NCBI RefSeq assembly: GCF_000708595.2
Contig: NZ_JARP01000003.1
Span: forward strand, 372,001 to 436,000
DNA length: 64,000 nucleotides
Reading direction: 5' to 3'
Source of the DNA: Flavobacterium sp. KJJ
GTDB taxonomy: Bacteria > Bacteroidota > Bacteroidia > Flavobacteriales > Flavobacteriaceae
Part shown: positions 50,628-59,709 of the stretch, piece by piece
Numbering within the stretch: position 1 is the first letter of the stretch
Layout of the letters: each line of letters opens with the position of its first letter
Notes under the pieces: generated by a model
Seen by the model: the letters and a program-made list of their open reading frames with translations, nothing else
Databases searched by the model: none
Told to the model about the DNA's origin: nothing
Position numbers and translations under genes: made by a program

Positions 50628-51758
50628 ATGAAGTTTGATTTATTACAAAAAGATCCGCAATCAAAAGCAAGAGCGGGAAGCATTACTACAGATCACGGCG
50701 TAATTGAAACGCCTATTTTTATGCCTGTTGGGACAGTTGCATCTGTAAAAGGTGTACATCAGCGCGAACTTAAAGACGATATTAATCCGGATATTATTCT
50801 TGGAAATACTTACCATTTATATTTGCGTCCGCAGACAGAAATTCTTGAAAAAGCTGGCGGATTGCATAAATTCATGAATTGGGATCGTAATATTTTGACA
50901 GATTCTGGAGGATATCAGGTATATTCTCTTTCAAATAATAGAAAAATCAAGGAAGAAGGAGTGAAATTTAAATCGCACATTGACGGTTCATATCACTTTT
51001 TTACGCCAGAAAATGTAATGGAAATTCAGCGTACCATTGGAGCTGATATAATTATGGCTTTTGATGAATGTACGCCTTATCCATGCGATTACAGATACGC
51101 ACAGCGCTCTATGCACATGACGCACCGCTGGTTGGATCGTTGCATCAGTCACTTAGATAAAGTTCCGTATAAATACGGATACGAGCAAACTTTTTTCCCA
51201 ATTGTGCAGGGAAGTACTTATAAAGACTTACGTCGTCAATCAGCAGAATATATTGCCAATTCTGGTCAGCAAGGAAATGCAATTGGTGGATTATCAGTTG
51301 GAGAACCTGCAGAAGAAATGTATGCGATGACCGAAGTGGTTTGCGAAATTTTGCCAGAAGACAAACCACGTTATTTAATGGGAGTTGGAACGCCAATTAA
51401 TATTTTAGAAAATATTGCATTGGGAATTGATATGTTTGACTGCGTAATGCCAACACGTAATGCAAGAAACGGTATGTTGTTTACAGCAAACGGAACAATC
51501 AATATTAAAAATAAAAAATGGGAAGCTGATTTTTCTCCAATTGATGAAATGGCTCATACTTTTGTAGATACCGAATACACAAAAGCTTATTTGCGTCATT
51601 TATTCGCAGCTAATGAATATTTAGGAAAACAAATCGCGACTATACATAATCTTGGTTTCTATATGTGGTTGGTTCGTGAAGCTAGAAAACATATCTTAGC
51701 AGGAGATTTTAGACCGTGGAAAGAAATGATGGTTAAAAATATGAGTCAAAGACTTTAA
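50628..51758 (+). CDS. tgt: tRNA-guanine transglycosylase (queuosine)
   Basis: 376 residues from the ATG at 50628 (MKFDLLQKDPQSKAR); the frame runs further upstream from a TTG but that part overlaps the promoter box. Catalytic DSGGYQVYSLS, substrate-pocket MAFDECTPYP, and IGGLSVGEP and MPTRNARNGMLFT (nucleophile aspartate in FDCVMPTRN) are all present. It exchanges the guanine of GUN anticodons for the queuosine precursor. The C-terminal zinc ligands typical of the bacterial enzyme (Cys-x-Cys) are replaced here; the segment around residues 305-340 has TFVDTEYTKAYLRHLF. Confidence 0.9.
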   Translation: MKFDLLQKDPQSKARAGSITTDHGVIETPIFMPVGTVASVKGVHQRELKDDINPDIILGNTYHLYLRPQTEILEKAGGLHKFMNWDRNILTDSGGYQVYSLSNNRKIKEEGVKFKSHIDGSYHFFTPENVMEIQRTIGADIIMAFDECTPYPCDYRYAQRSMHMTHRWLDRCISHLDKVPYKYGYEQTFFPIVQGSTYKDLRRQSAEYIANSGQQGNAIGGLSVGEPAEEMYAMTEVVCEILPEDKPRYLMGVGTPINILENIALGIDMFDCVMPTRNARNGMLFTANGTINIKNKKWEADFSPIDEMAHTFVDTEYTKAYLRHLFAANEYLGKQIATIHNLGFYMWLVREARKHILAGDFRPWKEMMVKNMSQRL

Positions 51759-51760
51759 AA

Positions 51761-51796
51761 AGTTTCAAGTTTTTTAGTTTTGAGTTTCAAGTTCTA
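51761..51796. repeat. Near-heptad repeats after tgt
   Basis: AGTT recurs at 51762, 51769, 51777, 51784 and 51791 (spacing 7, 8, 7, 7), mostly as AAGTTTC, GAGTTTC or TAGTTTT. It fits the heptad family less strictly than the other arrays. Confidence 0.5.
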
Positions 51797-51853
51797 TACT
51801 GAACGTGAAATCTGAAATATAAAACCTGAGCATTAAATTGAAACGAAAAATCT

Positions 51854-52942
51854 ATGCTGACAATAATAGATAAGTATATTTTAAAAAGATATTTAGCCAC
51901 TTTTTCGGTGATGATTCTCTTGTTTATTCCAATTGGGATTGTAATTGATGTCTCTGAAAAGGTGAATAAGATGTTAGAAAACAAGATTCCATTTACTCAA
52001 ATTGCAATCTATTATTACAACTTTACTATTTATTTTGCGAACTCTCTTTTTCCGATATTTTTATTTTTATCGGTAATTTGGTTTACCTCAAAATTGGCAA
52101 ATAATACAGAGATTATCGCTATTTTAAGTTCTGGAATCTCATTTACGAGGTTTTTGCGTCCTTATATTATCGGAGCTTCAATCGTTTCCGTTTTTGTACT
52201 TCTAATGGGATTTTTCATTGTTCCAGCCGCCAGTGAAGGGTTCAATAACTTTAGGTATACTTATTTAAAGGGAAATGGAAAAGAGCTCATGCGTGGCGAA
52301 AACACCAATGTTTACCGCCAGCTTAACGATAATGATTTTATTTTTGTAAATAGTTTTAATGAAGAATCAAAAACAGCTTTTAATTTTACACTGGAGCATT
52401 TCGAAAAAGACAAACTGACTTATAAAATTAGTGCCAGCCGTATTAAATGGGATCCTAAAAAGAAAACGTATATTCTTTATGATTACACCAAAAGAACTGT
52501 TGGCGAATTGAATGATGTTATAGAGAAAATTCCCGAAAAAGAAGTGAAATTTAAGTTTGAACTGGCCGATTTAACTCCGGTAGTGTATATTGCAGAAACA
52601 CTTTCGTTAGGAAAATTGATCGATTTTATCGAAAAAGAAAGAAAAAGAGGCTCAGGAAATATCAATACATATTTAGTAGTACTGTATAAAAAATACAGTG
52701 TACCAGTATCTGCTTTTATATTAACTATTATTGCTGTTGCTGTTTCGGCTATGAAACGTCGTGGCGGAATGGGAACGAATTTGGCAATCGGAATTGCAAT
52801 CGCCTTTTCATTTGTCTTTTTTGATAAAATATTTGGTACTCTTGCCGAAAAATCTACTTTCTCACCTTTATTAGCTGTTTGGTTCCCGAATATTGTTTTC
52901 GGAATTTTGGCAGTTTATCTATTACGAAATGCGAAACGATAA
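51854..52942 (+). CDS. LptF/LptG-type lipopolysaccharide export permease
   Basis: 362 residues with three N-terminal membrane helices, a large periplasmic jellyroll domain (about 130-265) and three C-terminal helices, the LptF/LptG architecture. Diagnostic are IIDKYILKRYLATFSVMILLF at the start, IYYYNFTIYFANSLFPIFLFLSVIWF and the late GGMGTNLAIGIAIAFSFVFFDKIF. With LptB it lifts lipopolysaccharide out of the inner membrane. Which of F or G it is cannot be said. Its end overlaps the transporter gene by 14 nt. Confidence 0.92.
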   Translation: MLTIIDKYILKRYLATFSVMILLFIPIGIVIDVSEKVNKMLENKIPFTQIAIYYYNFTIYFANSLFPIFLFLSVIWFTSKLANNTEIIAILSSGISFTRFLRPYIIGASIVSVFVLLMGFFIVPAASEGFNNFRYTYLKGNGKELMRGENTNVYRQLNDNDFIFVNSFNEESKTAFNFTLEHFEKDKLTYKISASRIKWDPKKKTYILYDYTKRTVGELNDVIEKIPEKEVKFKFELADLTPVVYIAETLSLGKLIDFIEKERKRGSGNINTYLVVLYKKYSVPVSAFILTIIAVAVSAMKRRGGMGTNLAIGIAIAFSFVFFDKIFGTLAEKSTFSPLLAVWFPNIVFGILAVYLLRNAKR

Positions 52943-53816
52943 TTTAAAAAGTTATTTAAATCTTCATTTAATTGTTTTTATCTGGGGATTCACTGCTATT
53001 TTAGGTGCATTAATTACTATTGATGCCGAAAATTTAGTTTGGTTCAGAATGCTTCTTGCAGGAATTTTTCTTGCTGGATTTATTGTGTATAAAAAACAAT
53101 CTTTTGTCATATCAGCTCAATCTTTAGCCAAGTTAATTTTTGTCGGATTATTAATTGCGATGCATTGGATTTTCTTTTTTCGAGCCATTCATGTTTCTAA
53201 TGTCTCGATCACTCTATCAATATTTTCATTAGGAGCATTTTTTGCATCTTTATTGGAACCGCTTTTTTACGGCAGAAAAATATTATGGTACGAAGTTTTC
53301 TTTGGATTAATTATCATAGCAGGTCTTGGTTTGATTATGCAAGTTGAGGTAAAGTACTTGCACGGCATGTATTATGCCTTGGCTTCGATCATTTTAGGCG
53401 TATTGTTTACTTTAATGAATGGGAAATTAATTTCAGATCACGAACCTTCAGTTATTACATTTTATGAATTTGGAGCTGGCGTTTTCTTTATTTCAATTTA
53501 TTTTTTGGTACAAGGAAAATTTAATGCTGATTTTTTTACAATGTCATTAAATAATTGGGTTTTATTGCTGATTTTAGCTTCGGTTTGTACCGCTTATGCG
53601 TTTACGGCTTCAGTAAAAGTAATGCAGCGATTAACGCCTTATACGGTAATGCTAACGACTAATTTAGAGCCCGTTTACGGAATTATGCTGGCTTATTTTA
53701 TTCTTGGCGGAAAAGAAAAAATGAGTGCAGAATTTTATATTGGCGCACTGATAATTGTAATTACAGTTATTTTAAACGGGGTTTTTAAACATTATAAAAA
53801 CAAGAAAGAACTGTAA
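52929..53816 (+). CDS. EamA/DMT-family transporter
   Basis: 295 residues with ten predicted membrane helices in two EamA halves. Started at the ATG at 52929 (MRNDNLKSYLNLHLIVFIWGFTAILGALI); an earlier TTG in the same frame is unlikely because the usual family start is near the first helix. Second half: YALASIILGVLFTLMNGKLI and LEPVYGIMLAYFILGGKEKMS. It moves small metabolites, probably amino acids, nucleotides or similar; the substrate is unknown. It overlaps the end of the Lpt permease gene by 14 nt. Confidence 0.9.
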   Translation: MRNDNLKSYLNLHLIVFIWGFTAILGALITIDAENLVWFRMLLAGIFLAGFIVYKKQSFVISAQSLAKLIFVGLLIAMHWIFFFRAIHVSNVSITLSIFSLGAFFASLLEPLFYGRKILWYEVFFGLIIIAGLGLIMQVEVKYLHGMYYALASIILGVLFTLMNGKLISDHEPSVITFYEFGAGVFFISIYFLVQGKFNADFFTMSLNNWVLLLILASVCTAYAFTASVKVMQRLTPYTVMLTTNLEPVYGIMLAYFILGGKEKMSAEFYIGALIIVITVILNGVFKHYKNKKEL

Positions 53817-53888
53817 TAATTTCCTTATCTTTAAATTACATTTTTATATTTTAAATACGATTTAACCATACCAATGATATAATATTTT

Positions 53889-53896
53889 TATATTTG
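53889..53896 (+). promoter_or_regulatory. Predicted -7 promoter element of accA
   Basis: TATATTTG fits TAnnTTTG, 32 nt before the ATG at 53929. No good -33 TTG is seen. Confidence 0.45.
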
Positions 53897-53928
53897 CGGT
53901 TCGATTTACAAACAAAATTCAAAAATCC

Positions 53929-54882
53929 ATGGAATATTTAGATTTTGAGCTTCCAATCAAAGAACTTGAAGAACAGTTACAAAAGTGTGTTATAATTGGA
54001 AAAGAATCTGATGTTGATGTAACACCAACCTGCAAGGAAATCAACAAAAAATTAGAGCAAACTAAAAAAGATATATACAAAAACCTTACGGCTTGGCAAC
54101 GAGTTCAGTTGTCAAGACATCCAAATAGACCTTATACTTTAGATTATATCAGAGCAATTTGCGGTGATACTTTCTTAGAACTTCATGGAGACAGAGGTTT
54201 TAAAGATGATAAGGCAATGGTTGGCGGACTAGGAAAAGTAAACGGACAGTCGTTTATGATTGTAGGACAGCAAAAAGGTTTTAATACAAAAACACGTCAA
54301 TACCGTAATTTTGGTATGGCAAATCCTGAAGGATACCGTAAAGCTTTGCGTTTGATGAAAATGGCAGAGAAATTTGGAATTCCGGTTTTAACTTTAGTAG
54401 ATACTCCAGGTGCATACCCAGGACTAGAAGCTGAAGAAAGAGGACAAGGTGAAGCAATTGCAAGAAATATTTTTGAAATGGTTCGTCTTCAAGTGCCAAT
54501 TATCACAATTATTGTTGGTGAAGGAGCTTCAGGTGGAGCATTGGGAATTGGTGTAGGAGATAAAGTATATATGTTAGAAAATACTTGGTATTCTGTAATC
54601 TCTCCAGAATCATGTTCTTCAATTTTATGGAAAAGCTGGGAGTACAAAGAACGTGCAGCCGACGCTTTAAAATTGACTTCATCAGATATGAAAAAACAAA
54701 AATTAGTAGATGATGTTATTCCAGAACCATTAGGAGGAGCACACTATGATCGCGAAACTACTTTCAAAACTGTTGCTGAATATATTACTAAAGGATATAA
54801 CGAATTGAAAGACTTATCAACAGCCGACTTAATTGCCCAAAGAATGGACAAATACAGTAATATGGGTGAATATAAGGAGTAA
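53929..54882 (+). CDS. accA: Acetyl-CoA carboxylase carboxyltransferase, alpha subunit
   Basis: 317 residues, usual length. N-terminal coiled-coil region then [62 protein letters not shown] and [15 protein letters not shown] (oxyanion and CoA site), and [12 protein letters not shown]. It transfers the carboxyl group from biotin to acetyl-CoA with AccD, making malonyl-CoA. A strong terminator follows. Confidence 0.96.
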   Translation: MEYLDFELPIKELEEQLQKCVIIGKESDVDVTPTCKEINKKLEQTKKDIYKNLTAWQRVQLSRHPNRPYTLDYIRAICGDTFLELHGDRGFKDDKAMVGGLGKVNGQSFMIVGQQKGFNTKTRQYRNFGMANPEGYRKALRLMKMAEKFGIPVLTLVDTPGAYPGLEAEERGQGEAIARNIFEMVRLQVPIITIIVGEGASGGALGIGVGDKVYMLENTWYSVISPESCSSILWKSWEYKERAADALKLTSSDMKKQKLVDDVIPEPLGGAHYDRETTFKTVAEYITKGYNELKDLSTADLIAQRMDKYSNMGEYKE

Positions 54883-54896
54883 ATTCTTACAAGAAT

Positions 54897-54937
54897 ATTA
54901 AAAATCCGAAGCCTTACAGTTTCGGATTTTTTTTTGG
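54897..54937 (+). terminator. Intrinsic terminator of accA
   Basis: AAAATCCGAA (54901-54910) and TTCGGATTTT (54921-54930) form the stem around GCCTTACAGT, followed by T run. Confidence 0.88.
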
Positions 54938-55022
54938 TTATGAACAAAAAAAACTTATTTATAAACAATTAATAGTTATAACTCGATAGCAATTTTTTTT
55001 TAAATTTTGTTACTTTCGCTAT

Positions 55023-56567
55023 ATGGAAAATTTCAAAAATGTAAACCCTATAAAGGTAGATAAAACCACGATTATCAATTTAGAAAAAGGAAAACTGCCA
55101 CCACAAGTACTTGATTTAGAAGAAGCTGTGCTTGGAGCGATGATGATTGATAAAAAAGGGGTAGATGATGTAATTGATATTTTGCAGCCAGATGCTTTTT
55201 ATAAAGATGCACACAAATTTATTTTTGAAGCAATTGTGCAACTTTTTACAGAAACACAGCCAATTGACTTATTAACTGTTTCGACTCAGCTGAAAAAAAA
55301 CGGAAAATTAGAGTTAGCGGGAGGTGATTTTTATTTAATTCAGCTTACTCAAAAAATTGCCTCTTCGGCACACATTGAATTTCACTCTAGAATCATTCTT
55401 CAGAAATACATTCAAAGAAGTTTGATTAGAATTTCTTCTGAGATTATAGAAGAATCTTATGACGAAACTACCGATGTATTTGATTTGCTGGATAAAGCCG
55501 AGTCAAAACTATACGAAGTTACGCAGGGAAACATCAAGCGAAGTTCTGAAACTGCACAAAGTTTAGTTTTACAGGCAAAAAAACGTATTGAAGAAATTGC
55601 AGGAAAAGAAGGTTTGAGTGGAGTTGCAACTGGTTTTGAAAAACTAGATCAAGTAACTTCAGGATGGCAGCCTTCGGATTTAATTATTATCGCGGCGCGT
55701 CCGGGTATGGGTAAAACCGCGTTTGTACTTTCGATGGCAAGAAATATTGCTATCGATTTTGGACATCCGGTTGCAGTTTTCTCTTTAGAGATGGCATCAG
55801 TGCAGTTAATTACAAGGCTTATTTCATCAGAAACTGGTTTGTCTTCTGAGAAATTGAGAACAGGAAAATTAGAAAAACACGAATGGGAACAGCTGAGTAC
55901 TAAAGTAAAAGACTTAGAAAAAGCACCATTATTTATTGATGATTCGCCTTCGCTTTCTATTTTTGACTTACGTGCAAAATGCCGTCGTTTGGCATCACAG
56001 CACGGTATAAAATTAATTATTGTCGATTATTTGCAGTTGATGACCGCCGGAGGAAGTGGAAAAGGGGGAGGAAATCGTGAGCAGGAGATCTCGACAATTT
56101 CTCGAAACTTAAAGGCTTTGGCAAAAGAGCTAAATGTTCCGGTAATTGCACTTTCGCAGTTATCTCGTGCCGTTGAAACGCGTGGATCTAGTAAACGACC
56201 GTTGCTTTCGGATCTTCGTGAATCTGGAGCTATTGAGCAGGATGCCGATATTGTATCGTTTATTTACCGTCCTGAATATTACAAAATTGAAGAATGGGAC
56301 GATGATGAACAATCTCCAACTGCTGGTCAAGCCGAGTTTATTATAGCAAAACACCGTAATGGTGGTCTTGAAAATATTCGTTTAAAATTCTTAGGACATT
56401 TGGGTAAGTTTGATAATCTGGAAGATTTTACGGGAGGTTACGATGATTTGCCTTCTAAAATGAATCATGATGATAATCCATTTATCACAAAAAATCTGCC
56501 TTCGGCAAATGAAGCGTTCGGAAGCAATTTGAATGATGACGATGATGATAGCGATGTTCCATTTTAA
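55023..56567 (+). CDS. dnaB: Replicative DNA helicase
   Basis: 514 residues. N-terminal DnaB domain (about 25-130, VLDLEEAVLGAMMIDKKGVDDVI), linker, then the RecA-like motor (about 185-460): Walker A IIAARPGMGKTAF, Walker B LIIVDYLQLMTA, SQLSRAVETRG and DLRESGAIEQDADIV. The C-terminal 60 residues (FDNLEDFTGGYDDLPSKM and a run of aspartates) are a typical flavobacterial tail. It unwinds DNA at the fork as a hexamer. No intein interrupts the core. Confidence 0.97.
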   Translation: MENFKNVNPIKVDKTTIINLEKGKLPPQVLDLEEAVLGAMMIDKKGVDDVIDILQPDAFYKDAHKFIFEAIVQLFTETQPIDLLTVSTQLKKNGKLELAGGDFYLIQLTQKIASSAHIEFHSRIILQKYIQRSLIRISSEIIEESYDETTDVFDLLDKAESKLYEVTQGNIKRSSETAQSLVLQAKKRIEEIAGKEGLSGVATGFEKLDQVTSGWQPSDLIIIAARPGMGKTAFVLSMARNIAIDFGHPVAVFSLEMASVQLITRLISSETGLSSEKLRTGKLEKHEWEQLSTKVKDLEKAPLFIDDSPSLSIFDLRAKCRRLASQHGIKLIIVDYLQLMTAGGSGKGGGNREQEISTISRNLKALAKELNVPVIALSQLSRAVETRGSSKRPLLSDLRESGAIEQDADIVSFIYRPEYYKIEEWDDDEQSPTAGQAEFIIAKHRNGGLENIRLKFLGHLGKFDNLEDFTGGYDDLPSKMNHDDNPFITKNLPSANEAFGSNLNDDDDDSDVPF

Positions 56568-56573
56568 TATATC

Positions 56574-56602
56574 AAAAAGCCTTTTTTACAAGGCTTTTTT
56601 TA
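56574..56602 (+). terminator. Intrinsic terminator of dnaB
   Basis: AAAAAGCCTT and AAGGCTTTTTTT around a TTTTAC loop, directly after the stop codon. Confidence 0.85.
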
Positions 56603-56700
56603 TGAACAAATGTTAAAATTATTAATTTAATTCTGTAGATTAGCACAGCAATTGCTGAAAATCAATTGTATATTAACATAACCAAAAACAAATTTAAATT

Positions 56701-57081
56701 ATGGCAAACAACATCAAATTACCAGAAAAAGACACGGAAATCCCTTTGAAACTTGCTCAGACTTGGGTAGCAAAATGGAAAAAACAAACTGATGAAGAGG
56801 TTCTAAGGAAAAAAGTCGATTCGTATTTAATTCCTAAATACAATTTAGAAAAAGTTTTAGCAGAAGGAATTGATGCTGCAAGAGCGTATATTGGAGTTAA
56901 TGAACAAGGTTTGCAAACTTTGATGATTGTGGGAACCCGATATGATGACAAAACTGGTATTTATGTTGATGTACTGCCCGGTTACGGAGTTGAATGTACA
57001 GAAGATGGTGGTGGTATTTACGATTTTAGCGAACCAAGCCCACCAGCAACTGCAGATCCAAATAGCCCAATGAATCAATAA
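56701..57081 (+). CDS. Conserved protein of unknown function
   Basis: 126 residues, no signal peptide and no membrane helix. Recognisable pieces are LKLAQTWVAKWKKQTDEEVLRKKVDSYLIPKYNLEKVLAEGIDAARAYIGVNEQGLQTLMIVGTRY, followed by VDVLPGYGVECTEDGGGIYDF and a proline-rich end (PSPPATADPNSPMNQ). The mix of alpha then beta looks like a small compact domain. I do not know its function. It is 2 nt before the membrane protein gene, so the two share a transcript. Confidence 0.8.
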   Translation: MANNIKLPEKDTEIPLKLAQTWVAKWKKQTDEEVLRKKVDSYLIPKYNLEKVLAEGIDAARAYIGVNEQGLQTLMIVGTRYDDKTGIYVDVLPGYGVECTEDGGGIYDFSEPSPPATADPNSPMNQ

Positions 57082-57083
57082 AT

Positions 57084-57725
57084 ATGCATTCATTTCTTGT
57101 AAACTTAGGATATGTTTTATTGGCACTTAATTTTATTTTATATGCAGTAAAATTTCCGAAAAATGATCCGGCTTATAAAATTTTTACAGTTTATATACTA
57201 GTAATGATAGGTGTACAGCTTAGCGCTAAAATATGCATGCTAATGCATGCCAGCAATTTGTTTCTGTCTCATTTGTATTTTATAGGTCAATTTATAATGC
57301 TTAGTTTCTTTTATTTAAAACTAGTGAAAGATCAGTTTCAAAAAAAAGCGATTAAAATTGGTTTTGTGCTGGTTTTGCTGACGTTAGCTATTCAATATGG
57401 AATAAAGCCTGAATTGTTTTTAAAATTTAATCTTTATGAAATATTTATTACTTCGTTTTTACTGATTATTTATGCAACTTTTCATTTCTACAATATGTTA
57501 GAGGAAAGAAGAACATTTTATTTTATCAATATGGGAATTTTGCTTTATCTGTTTGGAAGCACAATTCTTTTTTTAGTCGGAAATTTGACGGTCAAATTCA
57601 GTAAGGATTTCAATATGGTCACATGGTTGTTAAATGCAATTTTGTATGTAATTTATCAACTGTTTATATTATATGAATGGAAAGTAAGTTTCTATAAAAA
57701 TAAGAAAGAAGAATTCATAAATTAA
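57084..57725 (+). CDS. Polytopic membrane protein of unknown function
   Basis: 213 residues, about seven hydrophobic helices with short loops: SFLVNLGYVLLALNFILYAV, IFTVYILVMIGVQLSAKICML, LFLSHLYFIGQFIMLSFFYL, IGFVLVLLTLAIQYGI, YEIFITSFLLIIYATFHF, FINMGILLYLFGSTILFLVG, WLLNAILYVIYQLFIL. The layout resembles membrane sensor or carrier domains such as 7TMR types but I cannot assign a family. Ends with a strong terminator before the sensor kinase, so it is not simply co-transcribed with it. Confidence 0.8.
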   Translation: MHSFLVNLGYVLLALNFILYAVKFPKNDPAYKIFTVYILVMIGVQLSAKICMLMHASNLFLSHLYFIGQFIMLSFFYLKLVKDQFQKKAIKIGFVLVLLTLAIQYGIKPELFLKFNLYEIFITSFLLIIYATFHFYNMLEERRTFYFINMGILLYLFGSTILFLVGNLTVKFSKDFNMVTWLLNAILYVIYQLFILYEWKVSFYKNKKEEFIN

Positions 57726-57731
57726 AAACAT

Positions 57732-57771
57732 AACCTTTGGCATTATTTTTTATTTTGCCAAAGGTTTTTTT
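57732..57771 (+). terminator. Intrinsic terminator before the kinase gene
   Basis: AACCTTTGGCA (57732-57742) and TGCCAAAGGTT (57756-57766) form a perfect 11-bp stem; T run after. Confidence 0.88.
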
Positions 57772-57802
57772 ACTGAAACAATACTAATTTAATTAAAAAT
57801 AG

Positions 57803-58594
57803 ATGAGTTTAAAGGCAATTCCAGAATCAGAAATAGTTGCAACAGTCATATTCAGTTGTGTGTCTTTTTTATTAATGGGAATTGTTTTGGTATTGTTTTT
57901 TTACTTCTCAAGAAAAAAAATCATTCAAAAAGAATTAGAAAAAAAAGATTTAGAGATTCATCTTCAAAAAGAACAATTACATGCTATAATTATTACGCAG
58001 GAAGAAGAACGAAAAAGAATTGCTCAAGATTTGCATGACGATATTAGTTCTAAACTTAATATAGTGTCACTGAATACGCATTTGCTTTCGGCGCCAAATT
58101 TAACAGAAAGCGAAACTAAAGAAATTACAGAAAATATTATAAACCTTACTGCAAAGGCTTTAGAGAATTCTAGAAAAATTGCACATAATTTGTTGCCTCC
58201 GGTTTTTGAAAAATTTGGGCTTAATGCCGGCATCGAAGAATTGTGCGAAGAATTTGAAACAAGTAAAGCTGTAAAAGTTCATTATACTAATAAAATTGAT
58301 TTTGATGATAATGAAATGGATCGCCAGCTACATGTTTTTAGAATTCTTCAGGAATTAATGAATAATTCATTGCGTCATGGAAAAGCAAGTGAGATTTGGA
58401 TTTCTTTTAAAAAAAATAATGGAATTTCAACCTGCGATTATGAGGATAACGGAGTTGGCTTCGATAGTAAAAATGATGAAAATCAAAAAGGTCTTGGAAT
58501 GAAAAATATCGACAGCCGAATTTCATTTTTAAACGGAACAATAAAAATTTCTTCAGAATTGAATAAAGGTTTTACAGTAACTTTTACATTTTAA
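57803..58594 (+). CDS. Membrane sensor histidine kinase (HisKA_3 type)
   Basis: 263 residues. One membrane helix (about 11-35), a coiled coil (about 38-68), the phosphoacceptor helix EEERKRIAQDLHDDISSKLN with His78, and an ATPase domain ending NDENQKGLGMKNIDSRISFLNG. NarL/DesK-type kinases of this form pass phosphate to a LuxR-type regulator. Its partner is encoded 113 nt downstream. No large periplasmic sensor domain, so it may sense within the membrane or through another protein such as the upstream polytopic one. Confidence 0.92.
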   Translation: MSLKAIPESEIVATVIFSCVSFLLMGIVLVLFFYFSRKKIIQKELEKKDLEIHLQKEQLHAIIITQEEERKRIAQDLHDDISSKLNIVSLNTHLLSAPNLTESETKEITENIINLTAKALENSRKIAHNLLPPVFEKFGLNAGIEELCEEFETSKAVKVHYTNKIDFDDNEMDRQLHVFRILQELMNNSLRHGKASEIWISFKKNNGISTCDYEDNGVGFDSKNDENQKGLGMKNIDSRISFLNGTIKISSELNKGFTVTFTF

Positions 58595-58707
58595 GTTAAA
58601 ATAAAAGAATAATCTGCCTTTCTAGTCAATAAAATGGGCTTTTTCAACTGTTTTTTAATACATATTTTGTAATTTCGACGAGCCAAACGACCAAAAACCG
58701 AATAAAA

Positions 58708-59373
58708 ATGAGTGCCGCTATTAAAATTGCTTTAGTTGATGACGAAGTTTTATTTCGAAAAGGGATTTCTTTTTTATTGCAGCGCGAAGATAATATTGAA
58801 ATTATTTTTGAAGCATCAAACGGAGAAGAACTTCTTTCAAATCTGGAAGAGAATGAAATTAAACCAGATATTATTGTAATGGATCTGAAAATGCCAGTTC
58901 TAAACGGTGTTGAAGCCACAAAAATTATTCGAAAATCTTATCCGGAGATAAAAATAATTGCCTTAACAAGTTACGATTCTAAATCATTTATAGCCAATAT
59001 GATTCAGGTTGGTGCTGTTGCTTATCTTATAAAGAATACAACTCCAAAAGATTTGATTCATACTATTAATGAAGTGGCGCAAAAAGGATTTTATTACAAT
59101 GAAAATGTTTTAAAGACAATTCAAGAAATTATTGTATCATCAAAAAATTCAAAAGTACATTTAGAAACGAGCTTTCTGTCGCCACGCGAAATAGAAATTC
59201 TTCAACTTATATGTCAGCAGAGAACGACTTCAGAAATTGCTGAGCATCTTTTTTTAAGTCCAAGAACTGTAGAAGGTCATCGCAATAATTTATTGCTTAA
59301 AACAGAATCAAGAAATATTGCCGGCTTAGTGGTTTACGCTATTCAAAATGAAATTGCTGTTATAACAATTTAA
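58708..59373 (+). CDS. LuxR/NarL-type response regulator
   Basis: 221 residues. Receiver domain (about 5-125) with acidic pocket Asp11-Asp12, phosphoacceptor Asp59 in IIVMDLKMP, and the conserved Lys in AYLIKNTTPKD. C-terminal LuxR HTH (about 155-218): LSPREIEILQLICQQRTTSEIAEHLFLSPRTVEGHRNNLLLK. It follows its kinase closely. The target genes are unknown. Confidence 0.95.
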   Translation: MSAAIKIALVDDEVLFRKGISFLLQREDNIEIIFEASNGEELLSNLEENEIKPDIIVMDLKMPVLNGVEATKIIRKSYPEIKIIALTSYDSKSFIANMIQVGAVAYLIKNTTPKDLIHTINEVAQKGFYYNENVLKTIQEIIVSSKNSKVHLETSFLSPREIEILQLICQQRTTSEIAEHLFLSPRTVEGHRNNLLLKTESRNIAGLVVYAIQNEIAVITI

Positions 59374-59376
59374 TAG

Positions 59377-59514
59377 TTAACTGGTTAAAAATTGAATAGA
59401 CAGGACGTAGTAAAAAACAATTGTGACTACAAGTACACAAAGACCTATTTTTTGCATTACACTTAATCCTTTTGGTTGGTTATTTTCGTTAAATTTCATT
59501 GTTTCTCGTTTCAT
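59377..59514 (-). CDS. Small single-helix membrane protein (45 residues)
   Basis: The minus-strand frame opens at an ATG (59512-59514) and stops at TAA (59377-59379). It reads MKRETMKFNENNQPKGLS, then a hydrophobic helix with GLCVLVVTIVFYYVLSI, and ends FLTS. An internal Met6 is another possible start. A charged head followed by one membrane helix is a plausible small membrane protein. It lies tail to tail with the response regulator (3-nt gap). Not similar to anything I recognise. Confidence 0.5.
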   Translation of the reverse strand: MKRETMKFNENNQPKGLSVMQKIGLCVLVVTIVFYYVLSIQFLTS

Positions 59515-59709
59515 TGATTAATATCTCAATGATTTGGGTTTCCAAATGTAATTAGAAAATAGTTTTGTGAAATACGTGTTTTTACCTGTTTTTGTGTTAA
59601 AAGTTTAAATTTCAAATGAAAAGTTTTAACGTTTCCATCTCTTATAAAACAAAGATATCTAGTGTGTTTTTTGAGGCTTCCTTTATATCTTTACTAAAAT
59701 AATTTTCTA

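Noticed and set aside
58595..58707. Possible terminator between kinase and response regulator
   Set aside because: The GC-poor pairing found is weak and the T run is broken; read-through is more likely.
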